A stretch of 64,000 nucleotides of DNA from Phascolarctos cinereus. Taxonomy: Eukaryota > Chordata > Mammalia > Diprotodontia > Phascolarctidae. The position numbers and the translations under genes were made by a program. Shown one piece after another: positions 52,150 through 62,352 of the stretch (position 1 is the first letter of the stretch; each line of letters begins with the position of its first letter). The DNA is taken from the NCBI RefSeq assembly GCF_002099425.1, contig NW_018343985.1, positions 2,867,501 to 2,931,500 of the forward strand. Direction: 5' to 3'. Below the pieces are notes generated by a model. That model was given only the letters and a program-made list of their open reading frames with translations. It was not told the origin of the DNA and made no database searches.

Positions 52150-53110
52150 GCCCTTTTAGCCACAAAGGGTGCTAGAGAGACAGCACGATGAAATGATACG
52201 AATGTTGGGCTTCGGAGTCAAGGGCCTTCTCCACTTGGGTATCTCATGGGCATCTCAAATATGTAACCAAACAGAATGCATCACTGTTTTCCTGCCAGCC
52301 AGCCATCTTCTTAGCTGCTCTATTCCTATAGAGGGTACTGACATCTTTCTAGTAATCCTTGGTTGTTCACTCTCCCTCAGTTTTTATACCCAATCAGTAC
52401 AAAGACATATCAATTCTATCTCCACAACTCCTTTTGCATCATCCCCCTTCTCTATATTCACACAGTCAAAACCCTCATGCAACCCTCAACACCTCTCACA
52501 TGAATTACTGTAATGCCTCCCAGTTGGTCTCCTTGCTTCCAGGCTCTGGCTTCCACACAGCTACCAAATCTCCCTAGACCCTAGGTCTAACTCTCACTCT
52601 CCATTTTACAAATCTTTAGAGATTTCCTGTTGCCTCAAGAATGCAATGAAAACTCCTTTGGCTGAATTCAAAAGTAGTACAAAATCTGGAAGCGAGCAAC
52701 CTTTATAGAAATAGTTCACATTACTTTCTCTCTTGTTCTTTTTTCTACTCTAACTGGTCAGTATACTTCCTGTTGGCCACAAAGCACTCGTCTTCTGACC
52801 CCAAGACTTTTCACAAACTGGTATCCCTGACCAAAATGGTCTCCTTCTTCATCTTCAACTCTCTGAGTCCCTAGCTTTCTTCACAGTTCCCCTCATGTGC
52901 CCCTTTCCAAAGGAAGCCTTGTCCTTCCTGATTCTCCCACCTGTTCATGTGACCCTAAAAATTTCTTTGTGTTTAATCTGTATATACTTTGTACCTGTTT
53001 ATCCATTGGTCTTATTGAAATCTCTCAGCAGGACAGAATCACTCAGCCTGCAAGGACTGTTTCTTTCTGTCTTTGTGTCCCCAAAGCCTATCACAGTTTC
53101 ATATCCATGG
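52150..53110 (+). mobile_element. SINE-head/L2 chimera, copy B, with L2 3' end
   Basis: 52150-52600 mirrors copy A (49868-50290): 'aagggtgctagagagacagc', 'ttcggagtcaagggccttct', 'catcttcttagctgctctat', 'gacatatcaattctatctcc', 'tcacatgaattactgtaatg'. It continues as L2 3' region ('gaggaagccttgtcc'-like, 'gtatatactttgtacctgtt', 'gcaaggactgtttctttctg'). All frames are broken. Confidence 0.7.
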
Positions 53111-53224
53111 GAGTTACTTATAACTTAGGGTTGAGTTAGGGTGTATGGGATTTTCAAGGGGACTAGCATCTCTGGTGTTGGGGCTGTTCTGTCCACTTGG
53201 CATTCAACTCTTACTTGTAGCTCC

Positions 53225-53640
53225 AAGAATCTATAGCATACACACCTGTCACACCCAGATGGGCTAAATAGGTTGAGGGTAACTGATGGGCTGCAAACCA
53301 TAAGTGAGTTACAGGGATGCCTACCTCAAACATGTAAAGACTTACCCTGGAAGAATGAGAAGATGAGAACAATTTGTTCCAGTGGCCCTGAAGGCAGCTG
53401 AAGCAAGCAGTGCTTAGAACTTGGTCAGACATCAAAGATACCAAGGTCATCCATCTGGAGCCATCACTAGTCATTCTGACCTTTTGTCTTACCATCGAAC
53501 TTTGATGACTATGAAAGAAAGAGTGAGACTGAGGACTTTGTGCTACTCTGTCTCACTTAAACCCAGTCCACACATGAGTCAAGGCACCACCACATGGTGT
53601 CATTGAACCTCTTTGAAAACAAAGAATGAATAAAACAATG
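53225..53640 (-). mobile_element. Marsupial interspersed repeat R1, inverted copy 3
   Basis: The minus strand matches 17187-17575: 'agtgagacagagtagcacaa', 'aagacaaaaggtcagaatga', 'gatgtctgaccaagttctaa', 'ttgttctcatcttctcattc'. The family spans at least 390 bp. Confidence 0.7.
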
Positions 53641-53689
53641 TAACTGAATTGAATTTAACTGATTTGAACAGAATTGCATTAAATGGAAT

Positions 53690-53855
53690 TAGGTTCAAAT
53701 CCTGGTTCTGTTACACACTTCTGCTCCATTGAAGAAGTCATTTATAAACACAGGACCCCAGGTTCCTCATCTGTAAAAAGAAGGAGTGGACAAAAAAAAC
53801 ACTGAGAACTCTTTCAGGTCCATATGTATGATCCTACTAATTAAACCTTGCTCTG
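53690..53855 (+). mobile_element. MIR-class SINE
   Basis: 'ggttcaaatcctggttctgt', 'aggttcctcatctgtaaaaa', 'actctttcaggtccatatgt'. Confidence 0.75.
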
Positions 53856-54239
53856 AATAAATATCCAATATACCCCAATTTCTGCTTATCATCTTTCCTT
53901 AGATCACCACAAAATTGGACCTTCCTACTTTGTACAACATGTTTCAAGACATGTATTAAGAGTTTTTACTACAATCTACATTTAGATAGTTTGAAATTTC
54001 TAGATAATCATAATTTTTTTCAGTTTTCATTCATCTGACTAGCATTAAACTATTACTGTTCTGACAGATGAGATTGTGAGGGAACTAAGAAAAATAAGAT
54101 GCCAGGATACAAAAGAATTAATATTAATTACAGTTAATAAATGTATAATTAAAACTAATTAAATCAATGATAACAGATTTAATTTTGTGTTATGGAAAAT
54201 TGTCTATGCTACAATAGTTGCTGAACTTATTTTAATTCA
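53856..54239. other. Unassigned AT-rich sequence
   Basis: No repeat recognised. TAATTA/ATTAAT-rich between 54110 and 54190. Confidence 0.4.
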
Positions 54240-54400
54240 AGTAAACAGGATTAAGAGTTGGAAGGGACCTTGAAGATCATCTTTTCTAACACCGCCCCCC
54301 CATTTTATACTTGAGGAAACTGAAGCCCATAGAGATGAAGGGGCTTGCCCAAGTTCATATGTATAGTAAGTGTCAGTGCCAGTAGACACAGACAAATTTT
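54240..54400 (-). mobile_element. MIR3-like SINE, antisense
   Basis: 'gagttggaagggaccttgaa', 'cattttatacttgaggaaac', 'aaggggcttgcccaagttca', 'atagtaagtgtcagtgcc'. Confidence 0.8.
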
Positions 54401-54884
54401 GGGCATCTGGTTTGGGAGAAGAGAAGGAGGGCTTTCCAAATGGTTTGAAGTTTCCTGCCTCCCCTCCCCAAGCCAGTTTCAACTGAGCTCTAACTTTTTT
54501 CATTAAAAAAAAAAAAACTGGTGTGCCATCATCACCTTAAAATGCAAATCCCAAGAGCTTTTCTTATTAGCTGAAAAAGGAGATGTAATCTTAAATTTTT
54601 TTTCTCCAAGGGAAGGAAAAACTAAGCAAAAATGCTGGAAGGCTTTCCATGTGGGCCAACACTTTTATCAAAAATCCTTGGGATTATTCTTTATATTTTT
54701 CTGGCACAGATATTAGGATCTCACAAATCAGACTTGTGAATTCCACGCCAGAGGGGGAAAAATACTGATTCAAAAAATTCAAAAGCAGATGGATTCTTCA
54801 TTTGAACAAACATCCATGAGGATTCTCTTGGATTAAATATATCAAATCAAATCTAGTTCCTAATTATTAATTCCCAAAGGAATG
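54401..54884. other. Repeat-free block, possible conserved non-coding element
   Basis: From 54520 to 54880 the DNA is complex, with an octamer-like ATGCAAAT ('aaaatgcaaatcccaag'), 'ctaattattaattccc' and 'ttggattaaatatatc'. No repeat or coding signal. A POU/homeodomain-bound enhancer is a possibility only. Confidence 0.4.
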
Positions 54885-55050
54885 AATGAATGAATGAGCA
54901 TTTATTAAGCACTTACTATGTGCCAAGCAATATGCTACATGTTGGGGATGCAAATTAAAGAGTAAAAAGAGTCCTTGCCCTCAAGATGCTTATATTCTAA
55001 TTGAGAAAGATAATAAGTACTGGATAGTAGTGACCAGGGAGGGGTATTTG
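54885..55050 (-). mobile_element. L2 3' end, antisense
   Basis: 'gagcatttattaagcactta', 'ctatgtgccaagcaatatgc', 'gttggggatgcaaattaaag', 'ccttgccctcaagatgctta'. It follows (AATG)n at 54881-54897. Confidence 0.92.
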
Positions 55051-56044
55051 AGTTTGAGAATTTGCCAGAATTAAGTGATGTGAGAGGGTATTAGATTGGC
55101 ACACTTTCCAGGGGCAGTGGTAGAACTAATTTGATTAGCATTTAAGAATCAGAAAGAGGAAATGTTTGCATAATGTATCAAGGCAAATGGCCAAAAAAGG
55201 ATTACAGAGTGAAGTGAAATGAAGTGAAGTGAAGCACTCTTGGGTCCAGGCTTAGAAAGAGTGAGCAGCTAAGGTAACCAACCACTCAGGATAACAGAAA
55301 CTCAGGTTGGGCATTTCTAGGGATGAAAGAGTGAAGTCCTGTGCAGCAGGGTTTTGCTCCAGGAGACAAAACAGATGGTGAGAAAATGGCCTACACTATA
55401 ATTACGTTACAGGCATCAAATAATTGGAAAGATGTGGGTAGTAGGGGATTGATAACCTATGTCACTTAAGACTAAATCATTCAGAATTATCAATTTCATC
55501 CTTGATTGTTTTATCTTCTTCTCCAAGCTTTTTATGGTATATAATTGGCTCATAGCTGGAGCTGACCCAACATTCAAATTATTCCAACAAGACAGTTATT
55601 TACAATCCAAGGCAATAACCAGACAAACAGAATGAAGTAAGCATTATGTTATCCAGAATTCCATTAATCAGAACTCAATTAACTTCAAAACATCCACAGT
55701 GTTAACAACAATTAATGTTCAAATAATAATTCTTAGGCACAGCAAGATACTGAGATGATGAGTAAATCATCAAAGAAAGAATTAATTATGTTCACTATAA
55801 TTTATCATGAAGTATATTTTGTAGTACTCCAATTCTCTAACAATTGGTAGCTTTCGTGTATATAGTTTCAAATCAGTGATGACTCAATTATAACTAGACT
55901 CTCACATGGCTTGACCCTCTATGGTAATTTCACAAGGGGACACAGCCAAGAGTGTCCCCAGTGGTAAGGAAGGGATAGGATACAATTTGTACTGTGGTGG
56001 AGTTCTCATGTTAATGAGATTCATTGGGGTATCAAGTTATCTAC
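55051..56044. other. Unassigned sequence
   Basis: About 1 kb without a recognised repeat except an (AAGTG)-like patch at 55206-55235. Confidence 0.4.
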
Positions 56045-56320
56045 CAGAATTCAACAGAATCTCAGTTAGAAGGGGTCTCAGAAGCAATGCAATCCAATGT
56101 GTATTTCTATAGGTAATATCCCTTTACATTTTTAACAAGTGCTTATCCTACCACTACTTAAAGATGTCTAATGAAGAAGGGTCCAATAGTTACTGATGCA
56201 GTCCATTCTACTTTTGGATTGTTCCAATTGTCAAAAAGTTTTTTGTTTGTTTGTTTGTTTCTTTTTTTTTCTTAAAATCAAGCCCAAATCTGCCACTGTG
56301 TCTCCCAAAAGCTTTGTAGC
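56045..56320 (-). mobile_element. CR1/L3 LINE, antisense, with (TTTG)n
   Basis: 'cagttagaaggggtctcaga', 'gcagtccattctacttttgg', 'attgttccaattgtcaaaaa' then, after (GTTT)n at 56239-56262, 'aagcccaaatctgccactgt' follow antisense CR1/L3. Confidence 0.75.
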
Positions 56321-56369
56321 TCTTGAGGCTGACCTCATTCCAACATGGCAGCCTTATCCATGAATGTGA

Positions 56370-56490
56370 TGATGATAACAATGATAATGATAACTCATTT
56401 ATAGGGTGCTTTCTAGTTTTCAGAGAACTTTCTTCACAACAACTTCTTGAGATAAACAATGCAGATGTAAATATTTCTATCATCAGGTGA
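56370..56490 (-). mobile_element. MIR-class fragment, antisense
   Basis: 'ataatgataactcatttata', 'gggtgctttctagttttcag', 'tcttcacaacaacttcttga' resemble the antisense MIR 3' half. Confidence 0.5.
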
Positions 56491-56939
56491 GGCTTTTTTT
56501 TTTTTACTAAGTTTGGGGGTATATTGTACTATTGAATCAAATGTTCAGTAATTTATTCAGATAGCATTTTAGTAATTGTTTCCTCAATGCAAGGGACTAA
56601 ATAGCTATAAAAATATTTTCAGATTTAATAAATAGATGGTATCACATACTCAAAATAGTTGACTCTATGTCTTTGTCTACCTGATGAAAATAATATCTCA
56701 CATTTATTCCTTGTTTTACAACAGAGTCTAGGTCTAGGTAGGTTGCAGAGTTGGGGGAGCCTACTGGGGACAAAGCCAAAGTAATTACTCTGAAAAAGAA
56801 GATCTTTGCAAGGGAACATGAGACCAAAGCAAAACTAAACAAAACAAAATATAACAACAACAATGCCATATGTCGAAATGTGACATATTGTACACTGTTG
56901 CAAAGTGAATTTGGGGGGAAATTCTCCTGGTCTCTTTAA
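56491..56939. other. Unassigned sequence
   Basis: No repeat or gene recognised; short frames on both strands overlap and are not called. Confidence 0.4.
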
Positions 56940-57060
56940 ATAGGTGAATTCAATTCAACAAACATGAAAGTGCCTACTATGTGCCAGGCACAAGTGCTAA
57001 ATGCTGGGTCTACAAAGACTAAAGTAAAATAGCTCCTATCCTAAAGGAGCTTACATTTTT
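56940..57060 (-). mobile_element. L2 3' end, antisense
   Basis: 'caacaaacatgaaagtgcct', 'actatgtgccaggcacaagt', 'ctcctatcctaaaggagctt'. Confidence 0.92.
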
Positions 57061-57231
57061 TTCTGTTTGAAATTCTGATAAGGGAATATCTGGGTAGGTG
57101 AGGCTTTAGCCTACTCAGTACACTTGGTACCAAGGGTTTGGCTTCCTCTGGACTTGATTGCAGCAATATTAGCATCCAGATTCTTTTAAGCATTTATTAT
57201 ATAATGTAATTCGTGCTAAAATATGGAGATT

Positions 57232-57580
57232 CAATGTGGTATGCTAGATAGAGAACTAGACTCGAAGCCAGTAAGATCTGTGTTCAAACTCTGCCTCTGA
57301 CATAAGCTAGCTTTGTGACCCTACATAATATATAACTCATATATATGTAATCTTATATGTAAAATCAGGGTTAAAAATTGGACTCTAGCTAATATAAAAC
57401 ATATTTAAACAGTGATACAGATCATTTAAATGCATATTTCTCTAGGCAGATAGCCGAGACTTTAAACTATAGAGATGTTCCCTGGCATTGATGAAGGGAG
57501 TTTTCTGATCGTGGAAATCCCTATTCCAATGAAATCACAGGTCTAGCCTTAGCCTTATCCCTATTAAAATACACCGTGGA
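57232..57580 (+). mobile_element. Marsupial SINE with GGGAGTTCCC-type tail, interrupted
   Basis: Head and B-box region 'gtatgctagatagagaacta', 'gactcgaagccagtaagatc', 'tctgacataagctagctttg' run to 57319. The 3' half resumes at 57440 with 'ctctaggcagatagccgaga', 'ggcattgatgaagggagttt', 'aatccctattccaatgaaat', 'cacaggtctagcc'. The about 120 bp between are foreign and replace some 25 bp of SINE. Confidence 0.75.
57321..57440 (+). repeat. Inverted repeat, left arm
   Basis: The segment around 'aatcagggttaaaaattgg' matches the reverse complement of 57805-57925 at about 70% by eye over 100 bp or more; most differences are transitions. Confidence 0.65.
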
Positions 57581-59469
57581 CATTAATATTTCAAGTTCTC
57601 AAAAGCATGTAAGTGGTCATTTCACTCTTACTTGGTTTAATTCTATACTTATGCCTGGGTAGGAACCAAGACCTGACAAAAACTATCATTAGATTATCAT
57701 ATTTACTTTACATTTGTACGTTTGGATTTACCTTGACACAAGAAATATGCATGCCTATACATGGAAATGATGTATGATTTTAAAAACAAAACATAGAAAA
57801 AATCCTTGTAAAACACCCATATCAATGTTCAAATACATTTAATGTTAGTTAAGGCTCAATTTTAACCCTGATTTCATATATTATGATATTACATATATAA
57901 TATATGAAACAAATCTATTTATATGAATATTTGAATATTCATATATGTGTTATATATGAATTTTCTGCATACATGTGAACATAGCAAGATTTAAATTGTT
58001 CTCAAAATCTTAAACTCTATCAATATAAAACCTATTGCATCAGCCTTTAAGCTTATTTTTCCCCAGGAAACTTCCATGATTTTTTAGTTAAGTTTTACTC
58101 CTTTTCTCCAACACTAGCCTTATTCCTATCCTCCTATATCAGTGTTATAAAGGTTTAGGCCTAATATTACTCAACTTTCCATGGAAGTTTGAAGTGCTCT
58201 CTAAAGGTATATACATAATGCTACAAGATTTCTTTGGTGAAAAACTTGTCATTTCTCCTTTTTCTCTTTCATCTTAAATAAATAAGTATATAGATGAGGA
58301 TGAATAGGTCTTAAGAAATCAGTGTCCAGTTGTTACCTTTCCAGAGGACTTCTATGTGAAGATATCTCAATTTTAGAGTTTCAAAACTTCACTCTTCATT
58401 GACAAAAGTCATTTGGGTTAATGAATCAATGACTATCTAAATTATAAAATTTCATATTTCAAGAGAAGAACAAGCAGGAAAAGTTAAAAAAAAAGACGTG
58501 GAATATCGACAAAAGGACATATATCTGAAAAGTAACCTTTCTATAAGTTTTGTTGTTTTGAATTCTTGAGGCTAAATATAAAGAAAATCGAGTGTATAGT
58601 TCATTATCCAAATGATATTTTGTGCTTACATGGAAATGGTGGACATCTGGCATGCTCATATTATATGAATTACGCTGTAAATACAATTTGAAAATCTCAC
58701 TGTAAAAATGGGGATTATGGATGCAACAGGAATTTGCTGTAAGAGTAAAACTGGAATGGGGAAAGAATTTGTATTTTTTCTTCAGCTCCAAAAAGGACCT
58801 AGGATTTTGGATTCCTCTAATTAGATCAGACATTATACAGCCTAAAGCTTTTGGCTAGTACCTGAGCACCTGAGTCTGATTAGGATAAGGGAAATGCATT
58901 AGAAGCATTGAAGCAGAGAAAAGTTTGGTTTGAAAATCATATCCCCATTGGTATTTGCAGTGGGTGATGTGTGTTACAATTCACGTTATCATGTTCCTGC
59001 AGGTTGGCATGAGTTGTCACTTTTGGTGACTGCTGTTTCCCAAGGAAATAGACTGCCATGAAGAGAAAAAACACATGCCATGACATAGTAACTGGTGAGA
59101 ACAAGGCCCAGAGCTGGTCCAGGACCAACACATTTAAAACAGTGCAATTACATGCAATTACAATTAATCAGCATGTCTTTAAATGTCTTACTCTGCTGCT
59201 TTTCAATTGGATGGCATTTTTTTTCTCTGCTATTAATAGGAAAGACTAAATAAACGCAATCCAAAAGAGGATTTCAGTTATTTCTGTAGGTCCATCACTT
59301 CCTCTGGAAAGGATGTAAACTGAAAAGGGCATATCGAAGTATAAAATTAAATACTATGAGAAGAAGAATTAGACTTTTGGGGGGTAGATTTCAGGTTAGC
59401 AGTGGTTTTATACAGAACAAGGCCAGACTCAAAAAGGGTAATTAGAGGAGAATATTGGTCCTAATTCTT
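57581..59469. other. Unassigned AT-rich block
   Basis: Nearly 1.9 kb without a recognised repeat family, apart from the inverted-repeat arm and AT-rich microsatellite-like patches at 57880-57960. A 124-codon minus-strand frame at 58459-58833 begins MSDLIRGIQNPRSFLELKKK and has no recognisable domain. Confidence 0.35.
57805..57925 (-). repeat. Inverted repeat, right arm
   Basis: Counterpart of 57321-57440, including 'ttttaaccctgatttcatat'. The arms are separated by about 365 bp. Confidence 0.65.
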
Positions 59470-59552
59470 ACTCATTTTTATTCAATAAATGGTTATTAAT
59501 GGGTTACTATGAGCAGCATACTGTACTAGGCAAAGAGCACGGTAATATAGTA
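59470..59552 (-). mobile_element. L2 3' terminus, antisense, truncated
   Basis: 'ttattcaataaatggttatt' and 'aatgggttactatgagcagc' followed by 'actgtactaggcaaagagca' resemble antisense L2. Confidence 0.65.
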
Positions 59553-59562
59553 TATATAGCTG

Positions 59563-59597
<35 letters not shown>

Positions 59598-59695
59598 GCA
59601 TACACATACATATATACATATATACATACTTATACATATATACATATATACATACATACATATATACATATATATATACACACATACATATACTG
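59553..59695. repeat. (TA)n/(CATA)n microsatellite
   Basis: (TA) at 59563-59587, then CATA/TACA units to 59692. Tyr/Ile/His-rich open frames are artefacts. Confidence 0.96.
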
Positions 59696-60056
59696 TGATT
59701 TATTGGAATGTTAAAGAACTTTAATCAACTGGGTGAATGAATTCATTCAGACCTCAAGAACTTCAAATTTATTCTATTGGTAGTTCAAGGTAGATTTTCA
59801 AGGAAATTTCTCCCAATCACTTTCATGAACATACCTTTCCCACTATAGAGTACAGTCATGCATATAGTACATTTTTAAGATTACTAAGACTGCTTCCAAT
59901 TGGCTTCCAGTAACTAGGGCTGCTGCCAAGAATATTTGCTTGGCTAGGATTCCCAGGGAAGAGAGATTCTTGTTGGAACAGTTTGCCCTCTTTCCTAGAT
60001 CCTGACAGGCCCCACTGGTATAAACATCATGTTCCTTCCCCTCCTTACCCCTGAAC
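59696..60056. other. Unassigned sequence
   Basis: No feature recognised. Confidence 0.4.
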
Positions 60057-60315
60057 AGGGGCAGATAAGTGGCATGGTGAATAAAAAGTCAACTCTGGAG
60101 TCAGGAAGACCCATCTTCATGAGTTCAAATCTGGTCTCAGACATTTATTAATTGTATGACCCTGGGCAAGTCACTCAACCCTGTTTGCCTCCATATCCTA
60201 ATCTATAAAATGAGTTGGAGAAGGAAACGGCAAACCACTCCAGCATCTATGCCAAGAAAACCCCAAATAGGGTCATGAAGAATCGGACACAATTGAAAAT
60301 GATTCAACAACAACA
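60057..60315 (+). mobile_element. RTE-tailed tRNA-derived SINE
   Basis: 'ggggcagataagtggcatgg', 'atgagttcaaatctggtctc', 'gggcaagtcactcaaccctg', 'ggagaaggaaacggcaaacc', tail 'gggtcatgaagaatcggaca' and a CAA-repeat end. Possible TSD: 'acccctgaaca' before and 'accccttgacaca' after. Confidence 0.93.
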
Positions 60316-60502
60316 ACAAACCCCTTGACACATTTCTGTCTTTTTTGTTTGTTTTTCTTCCCCGCTCTGCCTTTCTTCCCATATGAAGTAAGTCGGGGAG
60401 GGAAAAGGGGATGAAAGGCAACAGTGCAAAAAGCAGCTAGTTAACCAGAAGCCGTTAATGATGACATGGAACAAAAACCCATGGTAAGCTGCATAAACTC
60501 AC

Positions 60503-60629
60503 CCTGATGTTCTGCAAGGGAAGTCCTTGTGACTCAAGGTCCTGAATGCCTTCTGCTTTTCTGCGTTGCATTCTGAGCACAGGTCAGAGACACAGCAGTG
60601 GACTTCCTTAGAGTAAGACACGGTAGCAG
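60503..60629 (-). other. Exon-like interval on the minus strand
   Basis: On the minus strand a pyrimidine tract ending 'ttttttcccccgag' precedes the interval and CAGG|GTGAGT follows it. One frame is open through it and ends in TGA at the donor; it encodes SKEVHCCVSDLCSECNAEKQ, with five cysteines in total. The CC..DLC spacing recalls the C-terminus of Ly6-type domains, but the rest of such a domain is absent. It may be chance. Confidence 0.25.
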
Positions 60630-60715
60630 CTCGGGGGAAAAAAAGGAATTTCTGTGAATATTTGCTAATGTGTCTCAAGGAGAGAATTAATGAGCAAGGC
60701 TGACAAACCACAACT

Positions 60716-60775
60716 TCATATGTGTATATGTGTTTGTGTGTGTGCGTGTATGTGTACATGTACATGTATATGTAC
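60716..60775. repeat. (TG)n-rich microsatellite
   Basis: TGTG and GTAT/GTAC units. Confidence 0.85.
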
Positions 60776-61969
60776 AGCATGAATCCAGAATATAGACTCC
60801 TATAAAAAGAAAGGAGATTTCTCATTTCTAAGAATCATCCCAGGTTCAAGTGTTTGTGAGAGGACCTTTTGCAGAGAGGAGTGGATTTTCTGAGCAGTAT
60901 ACCTCTTGGAGAAAGAAGAGGATCATCCTTGTGGCTTCTACCCAGGAATGATGAGGAATAACAGAAGGACAGGGGGAGGAAGATAAGGACACTTGACACT
61001 TTCCATGATAAGAGCAATTTATTGAGACAATGTACGTACAACAGGAGGAGAGTTTCTGGTAAAGAGACCCAAAGAGTGGTTTGCCTTTGTGGAGGGAAAA
61101 AGGGGAAGACTTTAAACCACAAGGAGGTGCTACAACCCTGGGACTTTCTAGACCCTACGAGAAAATTAGAGATTCATTGAAATGTCGAGTTATTAATCCA
61201 TTGCTAATCCTAACTCCTAGTTTCCTACAAGTGAAGGACCTTTTAGTATTTTATACATTCTCTACATCTCTTTATGGGTTCCTATGAGTCTTTAACATTT
61301 TGTAGGTGGAAGACACTGCCCATAAAGTTCAAATGAACATTCCAGTTTTGGAAATGGCTCTATGTCCAATGCATGGGTATGCCACTCTGATGAATCCTGC
61401 CGTTTCATTTTGTTTTAGAGCTTAAGAAGAGACACATAGACCATTTTCTGAGGGAAAATTTCACTCTATTTGTCAGGAGGAATGTTTTCATTTAAAAATG
61501 ACTATGACCACTTTATCTACAAAGCTATTCCCTTGTCATTTTCTCACCAATAAGTTGTTCTGTTAGATATTCTCAGAAAGACTATTTAAGGCACAGGGCA
61601 AAGAAGCTCGGAATGTTGATACATAAAATATCTCATTGCTGTCAAATTTTATCAGCAAGAAAAAAAAGGAGAGGAAAAGAAATAAGGTTTGCCCTAGTGA
61701 TGCTCATATGAATTTTTTGACACATGGTATATAAATCATGTGTGCATATCCTTTCTTGATGTCATTCTCTCAGAAATAATCTGAAGGTGAAAGTCAAATT
61801 TAATTTTAAGGGGGCTTTGCATTAGATATATTTCAATATGGGGAACGAACAATTAACCAATAATTAACTGACATGTGTTATATTTTTTTTTATGACTCAA
61901 ACTGATGCCAAGTGCCAAGTATTGGAGAAGGGGAAATTATCTTTTAAAAAAATTAAAATAAAGTATGGA
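60776..61969. other. Repeat-poor block, possible conserved non-coding element at 61300-61600
   Basis: No repeat family recognised. The portion 61300-61600 is complex and non-repetitive. The 95-codon minus-strand frame at 60835-61122 has no recognisable domain. Confidence 0.35.
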
Positions 61970-62048
61970 TATTTTTATTTTGTATTCACTTACCTAGTGC
62001 ATGCTGTTTGTTCCGTGTGCTATCCCCCAACACAATATAAGCTTTTTG
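61970..62048 (+). mobile_element. L2 3' region, part 1
   Basis: 'gctgtttgttccgtgtgcta', 'tcccccaacacaatataagc' precede the SINE; the relic continues at 62201. Confidence 0.65.
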
Positions 62049-62200
62049 CTTTTTTTTTTTTCCTTGCTAGGCAATGGGGTTAAGTCACTTGCCCAGGGTC
62101 ACACAGCTAGTAAGTGTTATATGTCTGAGGCCGGATTTGAACTCAGGGCCTCCTGACTCCAGAGACATTGATCTATCCACTGCACCATCTAACTGCCCCT
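62049..62200 (-). mobile_element. tRNA-derived SINE with poly-A tail (WSINE1-like), antisense, in L2
   Basis: Plus strand: T-rich tail at 62049-62061, 'aatggggttaagtcacttgc', 'ccagggtcacacagctagta', 'ggccggatttgaactcaggg', 'actgcaccatctaactgccc'. TSD CAATATAAGCTTTTTG at 62033-62048 and CAATACAAGCTTTTTG at 62201-62216, one mismatch in 16. A comparatively young insertion. Confidence 0.95.
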
Positions 62201-62262
62201 CAATACAAGCTTTTTGAAGACAGAAGTGTTTATTTTTTGTCTTGCATTCCCAGTGCCTTTTT
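62201..62262 (+). mobile_element. L2 3' region, part 2
   Basis: 'aagctttttgaagacagaag' and 'cttgcattcccagtgccttt' continue the L2 of 61970-62048. Confidence 0.65.
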
Positions 62263-62352
62263 TTTTGGTCTAGAACTATGATTTCATCTATGTAGACAAT
62301 TCTTGGTGAGGAAACTCCCTCTAACAATTTTGCTACTCTGCAATTCATAGCC
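62263..62352 (-). mobile_element. Marsupial SINE with GGGAGTTCCC-type tail, antisense 3' part
   Basis: 'gtctagaactatgatttcat', 'ttggtgaggaaactccctct', 'tactctgcaattcatagcc' are the reverse complement of the family's 3' half. Confidence 0.75.

Noticed and set aside
58459-58833. 124-codon minus-strand frame as a gene
   Set aside because: AT-rich Lys/Asn/Phe/Ser composition, no domain and no neighbouring exon signals; the length is not significant.
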